From NCBI RefSeq assembly GCF_963677575.1, contig NZ_OY782038.1, positions 4,963,501 to 5,027,500 of the forward strand: DNA of 64,000 bases. The letters are read 5' to 3'. Every line of letters begins with the position of its first letter. The first letter of the stretch is position 1. Made by a program: the position numbers and the translations under genes. Shown in pieces: positions 1-7,900 of this stretch. A model generated the notes under the pieces. The model was not told the DNA's origin. It saw nothing but the letters and a program-made list of their open reading frames with translations, and did not search any database. This DNA is from an uncultured Draconibacterium sp. (lineage in GTDB: Bacteria; Bacteroidota; Bacteroidia; Bacteroidales; Prolixibacteraceae).

Positions 1-28
1 TACGGTTGTTTATTAATTATTTGACTTT

Positions 29-643
29 TTAATTGCAACTAAATATCATCGCTCTTGCTTCCCCATTCCTGATTGTTTTTGAGTTTCCATTACCATCATA
101 AAGCGTGCAGTTAAATTTGGCTTTTACAACTTTTGATGCGATTGGGAGGTCGAGGTCAACGTATTCGGTAATTTCGAAAGCACTGCTATTTTGTGTAGCA
201 GGCGAAAGCCCCGACGACCAAAAAACACCTTCGTTGTCAACATAGTATACTACTCCTCCGTCAATCCCGTTTTCGTCTTCCGATAACGACGGCATGCCGA
301 AGTTTACAGAGCCTTCACCAAAAGACTAAACCATATCGGAACAGTTTCCCGGTTCTGAAAAGGTTTTACTAAAAAATATACCGGCCGAATTCGCCGTTGT
401 AAAACCATTCATAAAAACAGTTCCGTAATCTTCCTGGTAACCCGAAGGGGTTGTTGTAAAACCACTGGTTGTACCATTGTAATACCCATCGATACCATGT
501 TGAAAAACAATTGTATTGTCATCAATGGTAGCGACAAAATAATAGTCGGAAGAAACATCAAAATCCGAATTATCTTCGGTTTCATCTTTTGAACAGGAAA
601 AGACCAAAAACCCGATGATAAAAAGGTGTAATATTTTTTTCAT
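29..643 (-). pseudogene. Small lipoprotein gene split by an in-frame amber codon
   Basis: The reading frame starts at 643 with a lipoprotein signal (MKKILHLFIIGFLVFSC, Cys17 the likely lipidated residue) and runs 105 codons to a TAG at 326-328. With no frame shift the same frame stays open after the TAG to a TAA at 29-31, giving 204 codons in total. The downstream half has the same polar, beta-rich character (DGGVVYYVDNEGVFW), so both halves look like one former protein. The signal and the following CSKDETE stretch resemble the next gene (741-1469), so the two are probably related outer-membrane lipoproteins. I do not recognise the domain. The TAG could be a real nonsense mutation, a programmed readthrough or a sequencing error. 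Confidence 0.6.
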
Positions 644-740
644 AATGATGGATTAAATATATGTGCTAAGTTTTGCTGGCACTTTACTTCGTATTTTTGT
701 ATTTTATTTTAGACTGTCTGGATTATTGCTGTGTTTGTTT

Positions 741-1469
741 TTAATCTTTAATGCACCTAACATACAATCCGTAATTTTTCGAGAATCCGGCCCTTTCTAC
801 TTCATCCCAATGTGCCCAAATGTATCGGCAATAAGCATGCACTGCTGTTTGCTCTGTTGAGCTCCACCAGAAAGCATCCTCTTCGTCATCAAATGTTCCT
901 TCAAGATCGCGGCAACCACCCGGCAGTGCCGTAAATCCCGATGAATTATTAGTATTATAATCCATGCCCGGAAAACAATCGTTATACGTATACGAGGTCT
1001 CCCAATTGCTTTTAGCCGCCAAAGCTGAAGTAACACCACAAGAATTACCAAGATTATTGGAAACATAATTAATCAGCTCTGTCCATTCTTCGTCAGATGC
1101 AACATGCCATCCTTTTGGGGCAATGTTTCGGTTGTCGTTTACGGCGAACCAGTTATATAAAAGACCATATTTATTAACATTATTTTCGTTGTTACTAAAA
1201 TTGCAGTACGCACCGCTTGAAAGCTCATCCCAGGCTACATTATCGGTTATATCCGGTATGGCATCACCATTTTGATAATTGGTTGCCTTTAGGTTTTCGG
1301 CCATCCAAATTTGGTTGCCTATCCTTACCCATTTATAGGTATGGTTATCGCGGGTATCTGTAAAAGTTCCCGAATCGCCTGAGAAATCCTGTTCAGGAGT
1401 TTCGGTTTCATCTTTCGAACAGGAAAAGGCCAATAGTACAATGGCTAAAAAGAATAAAAATTTTTTCAT
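741..1469 (-). CDS. FISUMP-domain lipoprotein
   Basis: This 242-aa protein has a lipoprotein signal peptide with Cys17 in LAFSC, so it should be anchored in the outer or inner membrane. From about residue 36 to the end it matches the pattern of the Fibrobacter succinogenes major paralogous (FISUMP) domain: an opening with RIGNQIWMAENL, a central GWHVASDEEWTEL, a WWSSTE block and a closing GLYVRCIKD. These proteins occur in many copies in Bacteroidota; their role is unknown and is usually assumed to be at the cell surface. The start is fixed by the signal peptide. Its N-terminus resembles that of the interrupted lipoprotein downstream, suggesting duplication of the signal region. Confidence 0.85.
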   Translation of the reverse strand: MKKFLFFLAIVLLAFSCSKDETETPEQDFSGDSGTFTDTRDNHTYKWVRIGNQIWMAENLKATNYQNGDAIPDITDNVAWDELSSGAYCNFSNNENNVNKYGLLYNWFAVNDNRNIAPKGWHVASDEEWTELINYVSNNLGNSCGVTSALAAKSNWETSYTYNDCFPGMDYNTNNSSGFTALPGGCRDLEGTFDDEEDAFWWSSTEQTAVHAYCRYIWAHWDEVERAGFSKNYGLYVRCIKD

Positions 1470-1621
1470 GATAATAATTTTAATGTGTTTTTAAGTTATT
1501 TAATATGCTGAACCGATTAAATGTCATTTACTTTCACAATTTGCAGTTTAATCGAAGCTTATCGTGATGAATATATTTCAAATTAAATAACTCACCCTGA
1601 TTGCGACTATGTCACAATCTT

Positions 1622-1653
1622 CCCTCTCTTCGCGAAGCTACCCTTTATACACA
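1622..1653. repeat. Left 32-bp inverted repeat (IS end, target duplication and target arm)
   Basis: These 32 bp are a perfect reverse complement of 3187-3218. By comparison with Tn5 ends they divide into 6 bp of target (1622-1627), a 10-bp target duplication CTTCGCGAAG (1628-1637) and the 16 bp of IS end (1638-1653). Confidence 0.8.
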
Positions 1654-3065
1654 TCTTTTAAGAACTTCATTGCTACAAGGTAGCCTTCATATTTGTTGTA
1701 AAAGACATCAAGTCCGTTCTTAACCGATATGTACCCTGGTGGGCCATGGGATTTATAACCGCTCCAGCCACTAAGCCGTGCTATTGCCCAGGCACACCAT
1801 GCCAAGCTTTGGCAGGGATATGGGTTTTGTTGTTTCTTCGTTTTCCCTTCTATCTCATTTTTTAATAATAACCCTATAAACTTTATTTGTTGTTGGCTAA
1901 AGACCAGTTCAGCTTTTATTGCTTCTTTATTGTTGAGCGATAACTTAAGTACCATTATCGTTAATGCCACCTGGAGTGCCATGACAACCTGTTTTTTCAA
2001 TGCTGCACCAGTTTCAAGTTGCGAGGCTTCAAGTTCAAAGCCCTTGCTTTTCATTATCCTGAAAAGTTCTTCAATAAACCACCTGTTGCCGTACCATTCA
2101 AGGCATTTCATTGCCTGGCTTGCCCCGGTTATTGGGTGTGTAGTCAATAACCTCCAAACTATCGGGGGTTCTCCCCCGGGAATTGTTCCCGGTTGTTCCC
2201 GGGCTTCAATAGCCCATAATTCAACATATTCAGGAAGGTTCTTGTCGCGTAACCTTTCAGGCCTTTTTATTTTAACCTTTACATATTTTAATGCCATCTT
2301 TGCTGTACGGGCTTTTCGCTTTTTATTCCCTTTTATCTCTAAACCATAAACAGCTTTTTGTTCTTGCCCTGATAGCTTTTTATAAAGTTTCCCGTCCCCT
2401 TCTGCCAATTTCCTGTCTATTCTTGAACGCACCAGTAAATGGGTTCGTTCATCCGACACAAGGGCAAACTCGCTAAAAATATCGGATTCCCTGTCCCCAA
2501 TGATGGTCAACAGTGGTGCTTTGTCTAAAACAGATTGTGTTTTTCGGGCACTTTCAACCCAACGGTACGATTCCTTTTCTGCGATATCCTGTTTCCAGTA
2601 ACTTCGCTCAAATTTATCCTGTTTGTCCCAGTTACGGTTCCACAATTCTATGCTTGACAGGCCAATAGGCATTTTGTCTCCTTCGTTTACCACCAACATG
2701 GGATGGCAAAAGAAGCCCGCGTTGTCGTTCTTTGTTACCGGGCCGATATCTTTGTCTTTTTTCCCAATCCGTTGCAGATGGTTGGTAAAATTAAACTCTG
2801 TTGTGTCCTGTATGCAAAGAAGGTGTGCACCGCCTTGCTTGGCCTTGCAACTGGAAATTACACTTTCCGTTAGTTCGATATGGCTGAAACTATTATTCCC
2901 AAACATACGATATGCCCCAATTTTTTCTGTATTTGTTCTACTAAATTTGTTTACTACTGCTTTGCCGAAGTTAAGCATATCTCCCATAATTTTTTCTGCA
3001 CGTTTTTCTATTCGGACATCAGGTAAAAAACCGCTAAAAAAACCCTTAAACTCCTTGACTATCAC
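1638..3065 (-). CDS. IS4-family (Tn5/IS50-like) transposase
   Basis: This 475-aa protein is almost the length of Tn5 transposase. The DDE catalytic set is visible: Asp87 in CIQDTTEFNF, Asp191 in IIGDRESDIF and Glu332. The last lies in a perfect YREK signature (Tyr325, Arg328, Glu332, Lys339 in WYGNRWFIEELFRIMK), which is characteristic of the IS4 family and helps bind the hairpin end. The N-terminal 70 residues correspond to the DNA-binding region of Tn5 transposase. The TAG stop codon coincides with the first three bases of the element, so gene and end overlap. No frameshift or stop interrupts it. Confidence 0.93.
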   Translation of the reverse strand: MIVKEFKGFFSGFLPDVRIEKRAEKIMGDMLNFGKAVVNKFSRTNTEKIGAYRMFGNNSFSHIELTESVISSCKAKQGGAHLLCIQDTTEFNFTNHLQRIGKKDKDIGPVTKNDNAGFFCHPMLVVNEGDKMPIGLSSIELWNRNWDKQDKFERSYWKQDIAEKESYRWVESARKTQSVLDKAPLLTIIGDRESDIFSEFALVSDERTHLLVRSRIDRKLAEGDGKLYKKLSGQEQKAVYGLEIKGNKKRKARTAKMALKYVKVKIKRPERLRDKNLPEYVELWAIEAREQPGTIPGGEPPIVWRLLTTHPITGASQAMKCLEWYGNRWFIEELFRIMKSKGFELEASQLETGAALKKQVVMALQVALTIMVLKLSLNNKEAIKAELVFSQQQIKFIGLLLKNEIEGKTKKQQNPYPCQSLAWCAWAIARLSGWSGYKSHGPPGYISVKNGLDVFYNKYEGYLVAMKFLKDVYKG

Positions 3066-3202
3066 AGCTTTAAGATACGAAAAATCAACCAGAATGCCAA
3101 TATTATGCTGTTGTTAATCAGACTGTTAGTTGTGTTTTTATCAACAATTTTATGTTAGCCCAACAATAAATCAAAGAACGAATATTTGTGTATAAAGGGT
3201 AG
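1638..3202 (-). mobile_element. Complete Tn5-like IS4-family insertion sequence
   Basis: The element is 1565 bp and carries one transposase gene. Its ends read CTACCCTTTATACACA inward from both sides. The left end (CTACCCTTTATACACATCT) matches the Tn5 mosaic end (CTGTCTCTTATACACATCT) at 15 of 19 positions, and the right end continues with AAAT as in the Tn5 outer end type. It is flanked by 10-bp direct copies of CTTCGCGAAG (1628-1637 and 3203-3212), which I read as the target-site duplication. Both ends and the transposase look intact, so it may be active. The apparent 32-bp inverted repeats are longer than the true ends because the target was itself a palindrome. Confidence 0.85.
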
Positions 3203-3218
3203 CTTCGCGAAGAGAGGG
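3187..3218. repeat. Right 32-bp inverted repeat partner
   Basis: This is the reverse complement of 1622-1653. It comprises 16 bp of IS end (3187-3202), the 10-bp duplicated target (3203-3212) and 6 bp of flanking target (3213-3218). Confidence 0.8.
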
Positions 3219-3525
3219 AGTGAGGGAGAGTGAAAGCATAAGATCAAAATATTATGTGGTAATATTCCAAACATACAAATTATTTAATGCGTTGCTTGTA
3301 TCAGTGTGCGGTTACAATCTACAGTAGATTTACCCATCGTTGCAAAAGAGGGGCAGGTGGGGCTTAATTGTTCTTTTTGTGGTGGAATTAGCGAGGTGTT
3401 GTTCATGTTCTTTCTGTTTTTTATTAAAAAAAGGTGTGGGGCAGTAAACAAAATACTTTAGCGGGTAATGCATACCGCCCCTTTTTAATTTATTTTATAA
3501 ATAAGTTGTCATTAATACATAGGAT
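3219..3525. other. Non-coding gap between IS and toxin-island end
   Basis: No convincing gene is seen on either strand in these 307 bases. The only recognisable structure is the direct repeat at 3420-3486, which has its partner beyond the other end of the island at 27631-27696. Confidence 0.5.
3420..3486 (+). repeat. Direct repeat copy A flanking the 24-kb island
   Basis: The segment shares AGGTGTGGGGCAGTAAAC, then AAATACTTTAGCGGGTAA, then ACCGCCC and a T-run with 27631-27696, with few differences over about 65 bp in the same orientation. Its second half can fold as GC(G)GGTA / TACCGC followed by TTTTT, a terminator-like hairpin on the plus strand. This copy lies just 3' of the last minus-strand gene of the island. 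Confidence 0.75.
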
Positions 3526-4185
3526 TTAACTCTTAACCAATTTCCCCAGCGACTCTAACAATTGCGGGTGGTCTTCGAGGGCAATACGGGCTACGGCATA
3601 AAATTCGCTCATCCAGTCGTCCATTTTGGCCATAGCCTGGTCTTTGGCCTTTGTGGCATCCTGCGATTCGCCTGTTTCGCGGAGGTAGATTGTGCGTGCC
3701 GCATCAACCTGGGTTACCAATGCGGTGCCCGATGCTAAATCGTCGGCGGTAATTTTAAGGCGCAACAGTTTTGCCTGTATTTCTTCCGATTCGGATGCCG
3801 TGCTGTAAAATTTGCGGATGGTTTCGAGCCAGTTTACGTATGCTTTTGGCATGCTGCCCGTAAGCGCAAGTTGCTCCAGTGTTACGGCATTGTTGCGGAA
3901 AACTATTTTTGCTTTTTTGCGGTGGAGGCCGTAAAAGTCGGACAGTTGTTTTTTTACGGTTTTAAAGTTCTCGCTGGCCTCAGAGGTTTCGTCGTCTTCG
4001 GTTTGGTTAAAATTGTAGGCCTGCCGGGTTTCGTTCAATAGTGTTTTTCCCTGGGCAATTGTTTCGGCAGTAATGCCCAGTTCGGCCATAAGTGCTGCAA
4101 TTTTAGGTTGTGCGCCTGCATTTTCTAATGCAACCCTGTATTGTTCGAGGGTACTAGCTTCCGATGTTGTTTTGTTGGTTACCAT
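3526..4185 (-). CDS. Helical protein of unknown function
   Basis: This 219-aa protein has no signal peptide or membrane segment. It is Ala-, Glu- and Lys-rich and predicted by eye to be almost entirely alpha-helical, with two similar halves (LGITAETIAQGKTLLNETRQAY near residue 35 and LKITADDLASGTALVTQVDAARTIY near residue 145) suggesting an internal duplication. I do not recognise the family. It is the last gene of the minus-strand toxin-like operon but is separated from it by the 21-nt minisatellite at 4229-4417, so it may have its own promoter. The GC content is higher than in its neighbours. Confidence 0.75.
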   Translation of the reverse strand: MVTNKTTSEASTLEQYRVALENAGAQPKIAALMAELGITAETIAQGKTLLNETRQAYNFNQTEDDETSEASENFKTVKKQLSDFYGLHRKKAKIVFRNNAVTLEQLALTGSMPKAYVNWLETIRKFYSTASESEEIQAKLLRLKITADDLASGTALVTQVDAARTIYLRETGESQDATKAKDQAMAKMDDWMSEFYAVARIALEDHPQLLESLGKLVKS

Positions 4186-4228
4186 AGTTATTTGTTTTAA
4201 CGGTTTAAATTTATTTTATGGTTTTTAT

Positions 4229-4417
4229 GTTCTTAATGGTGCTTTTGTGCCCCTTATGGCTTCTTTAGCACTTCTTAAAGCTGCCCGGCTGTTCCTTTCT
4301 GTTGCTTATATGTTCCTTACGCTGTTTTTTGTACTCCTTATAGTTACCCAGGCATTTTTTAACGTTGCTTTTGTATTCCTTATGGCTGCTGGCCTGTTTT
4401 TTATTTTACTTGCAGCC
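4229..4417. repeat. 21-nt degenerate tandem repeat, nine units
   Basis: Nine consecutive 21-nt units fit the plus-strand consensus TTCCTTATGGTTGCTTTTGT. The period is exact, with no insertions. Because 21 is a multiple of three, each frame gives a heptad. On the plus strand the heptads are hydrophobic (FLMVAFV-like) and uninterrupted. On the minus strand one frame gives IRNTKAT-like amphipathic heptads broken by a stop codon. It may be a decayed heptad-repeat gene, a coiled-coil remnant or a non-coding minisatellite upstream of the 3526-4185 gene. Confidence 0.75.
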
Positions 4418-4465
4418 TTTGGGCTGAGGCACAGTTTGCAAAACTGCGCCAGTATGGGTATTATT

Positions 4466-4921
4466 TTAGTTGTAATTGATGTAATAAGAAAATTTATGGT
4501 TCGAATAATAGCTCAACTCTTGGCTGGAATAACATTTTGGGTGTGCTTTTCTAACAAAGAATGTAAAGAAACTGCAGCACTCAATTGAAATTGTTTCTTT
4601 TTTATAGTTAGAAATTACAATATTCAACGAATTCTCGTTTTTAACGATAGTATCATTCTTTGTAATTAGTGAATAAATATCCTCATTGTTATTCGGGGTT
4701 AAGATAAAATTCGTTGTTTTATCATTAAAATCTTGTATTACAATTTGTTTATTTGAATGATTTTCAACATTTATATATTTATCAACCACCACTCCGTGAA
4801 TACTAGATCTATAAAAATTCATAATTTGTCTTTTCCTTAATGCCTCAGGATTCATATAAATTGCTATGACAAAAACAATAATGACAAAAAATATAGATAT
4901 AGCCCATCTAATTCGAACCAT
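4466..4921 (-). CDS. Small membrane-anchored protein, candidate immunity protein for the Rhs tip
   Basis: This 151-aa protein begins with a hydrophobic helix (residues about 6-23, ISIFFVIIVFVIAIYM) that looks like a signal anchor, followed by a polar, Asn/Lys-rich beta domain. It overlaps the 3' end of the 3527-aa Rhs gene by 14 nt, so translation is probably coupled. In polymorphic toxin loci the gene directly after the variable toxin tip normally encodes the cognate immunity protein; the position and low GC match that pattern. I do not recognise the family, and the assignment rests on position only. Confidence 0.6.
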   Translation of the reverse strand: MVRIRWAISIFFVIIVFVIAIYMNPEALRKRQIMNFYRSSIHGVVVDKYINVENHSNKQIVIQDFNDKTTNFILTPNNNEDIYSLITKNDTIVKNENSLNIVISNYKKETISIECCSFFTFFVRKAHPKCYSSQELSYYSNHKFSYYINYN

Positions 4922-7900
4922 CGCTGTCTGTTTTTTCTTCGTACTGAATTTCTAAACTTTCCCAACTGGAAACATTAGGTTTTCCGTATAATTTAGATTC
5001 TTGATATTTGAAAGTAACATCAATCGGTATTGGCCAAGGTATTGGAGAGAAACTAGCTCCAGTTGAAAAATACATATAGTTTTGTCCTGGTTCTTTTGTA
5101 TCCGCGTCATAATCAAATCCTCCTTCCATTGACCCAAATTTATAGGAAACATTTAATCCCATAGAATAACCTTCAAAATCCTTAAATGTAATTGGGTTAT
5201 CACTTGTATTGATAAATTTGGTTGCAGCAGTTCCGATCGAAGGAACTGGATTACTTGTTACTACCTTGCTGATCGCCCCATAAGCTTGTGAATTACCTTT
5301 ATCGTCGAAGACTTTCCCGGCTTCGAAAGAAAACCCTAAAAATGGAGCGACTGTTAATTCGGTACCAACTGCATTTGAGAGTTCTCCTATAACAGGATTA
5401 AGCTTTAAAGGCTTGCCATCGAGTGATGGATCCAAATCATAAGGTTTTGGTAAGTCATTATTTAGTTCTGAATTTTCGAAGTAATCATATTTAAATGCAT
5501 AATCTGCAATTCCAGGATTTTGATATAAGAAGTACGGCGAGTTCCAATTGTACCAATTAGGATTTTTAACACCAAGGAACTTCATTACACTATTCCAAAC
5601 ATACGCACCATAATTTGGTTTTGGTTTTAATCCATCTCCATCCAACATAAAAATTGGATTATTCAAAGCAAAATTGTAAGGACTAAACGATGGAAATTCT
5701 CTGAAAGCAGGGTCGATACTTAGCCAATTCCCAATTCTTGTATCATAAATCCTTGCCCCAAAATCATAGCTGTTACCAAAACCTTTCACTTCATTGTCGC
5801 GTTCCATGCCATTAAAACCAAATCGGTAATCACTTTCATCAGAGAGAGTACCTATTGTCATTCCAAACGGGTAGTAAGTACTTGAGCTTAAAAGGTCAGC
5901 TTCGTACACACCATTGTTTACTGTTAAACGGTCGCTAATGGTTGCCCTTACATTACCAAGGTGGTCGGTAATCTCGTAAATTTTGTTACCCAGTGTACGG
6001 GCATAAAGCAGTTGCTCTTCTTTTTCTTTATCAAATATAAGCTGGTGCTGGTAGGGCATGGTTCCGTTTACCACTGTACCGGGCAGCCCAATTGCAGAGG
6101 CTGTCAGGTTTTCGCCATCGAGCAAATACAAATTGTTTAAGCCAAGTGCATTGGCATACACCCGGTGGCTGGCACCCCGCGCCAACGAGGCCGGTTTTGG
6201 CAACACATCGGCATAGGTATAGCGGCTTTGCCCAAAGGCCTTACTGCGGTGCAGTTTGTAAGCGTTAAATACATCCATGGTGGCGTAACACAGGGTTACA
6301 TGGTCGGCATCCCATTCGGCGCTGTTTACCAACAATTCGCCTTCAATCGGTTCGGTTTTTACCAACTCGGGCGTGCGGCTGTAATCGTTTATACTGTAGT
6401 AGCGTATTTGTGCACCGTCTTGCGCCAAACCATACAGCGGGGCGGTATACCCTTTGCCCATAACCACGGCCAGGTGCTTGCCATCGCCTGCCATGGCAAT
6501 GGTAGCCGGTAGCCAGGTGTTAAGGCTAAACAGTGGTGTTTTGTGCAGCATTCGTGTGGCAAGGTTCTCGTCAACCAGCCAGGTTTGCAGGCTAACCTGT
6601 GTACTGCTTTCGCGGCGCAGCAGGTACACCAGCAGCTTTTCGGTGCCACCGGTGTGGTCGGCCAGTACGGCCATGGCATTTAAAAATGGCCCGGTAGCCA
6701 ACAGGCGGTTTTTGCTTATAATTTCTCCGGCAGGTTCGTTAACCGTACCGTAACCCGTACTGTCGGTATTAACGGTATGTGCCAGCAGTTTTCCTTCTTC
6801 GGCAGTGGTAATTATTAACCAATTGGATTCGGAGCCCGGTTTTTTAACCGTAATAGCGGCCCCTTTGCTCAGTGCCATTGGGCGTTCGCCATCGGTTTCT
6901 TTCATAAGCAGGCCGCGGTAGTCGTACACCAGTGCTACGTTTGCCTGCCCGTTAAGGCTGTCGGCCACGGCAAAGGTAAACAAGTGGTTTCCGCTGGTGT
7001 CGGCAGCCATGGTAACCGGTGCAAAGTTGGCAGGCCCCATGGGGTAGAGGGTTTTTTGCGGAGTACCGGGTTGGGTACCGCTCATGTCAACCGTAAGCAG
7101 GTTGGCCGTTGCCTCGTTGTCGGCTATTAATGCCCACGAGTGGCTGTGCCCGTGGTACATGGTATTGTCATCGCCAATGTAATAGGGCGCCACACCGTTT
7201 ATTACCCGGCGGCGTTGCAGTTCAGCTGTTGGGTCGCCCAATTGCATACCCAAACGGCTGCTCCCGTAAATCGGTTGCTCGGCAAGCCCGGCAATTTTAT
7301 CAATCCCACCATCAATTTCTTCTTCGGTTTCGTTGTAGGTGGCCATAATATTTCCGCTGGCATCGCGCACATAATAGGTAGCTGTTACCAGCCCACCTAT
7401 GGTAGTAAGTTCCTTTTTCACGCGGTTGCCCATTGCATCGTAGTCGAAACGAATGAGTGTGCCATCGGTTTTGGTAATGCTGCTTACTTTTCCGGCAACT
7501 GTCCAGTTTATGCTGGCAATTCCTTCGGCTTCATCGGCCGTTAAATTACCAATTTCGTCGTACGTATAATTTTCGGTTGAAGTTTGGTTGTCGACATCGC
7601 TGGTAAACTTAGCAGCATCAACAGCATCGGTTACCTGTTTCAGGCGGTTGGTGTTGTCGTAATACTGGTAAGTTAAGCGGTCCATTTCCTGTTCTGTTTC
7701 AGTTGTTCCGGCAGCATTGCGGTTAAGCGCCAGCAGGTTCCCGTTCGGATCGTAGCTATAGGTACTTTGGTACTCTCCGGTGCTGCGGTTTTCAAATTTA
7801 CTACTTTTTATGCGGTTTAGCACATCGTAAGTAAATTGTTGCCCGTTAAGGTGGCTGTAATCAAGGTTACCGGGAGTACGTGCTGTTGCATGTGTCCATG

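Noticed and set aside
4073..4588. 171-codon hydrophobic plus-strand open frame
   Set aside because: It overlaps two minus-strand genes antisense and owes its openness to the T-rich 21-nt repeat; not accepted as a gene, though the repeat itself is reported.
4908..5640. Type 9 secretion sorting domain at the end of the giant Rhs protein
   Set aside because: The C-terminus lacks the expected closing motifs and instead looks like a polymorphic tip.
6165..7544. Several plus-strand open frames over the Rhs core
   Set aside because: They are antisense to the giant Rhs gene in its GC-rich part, where long chance frames are expected.
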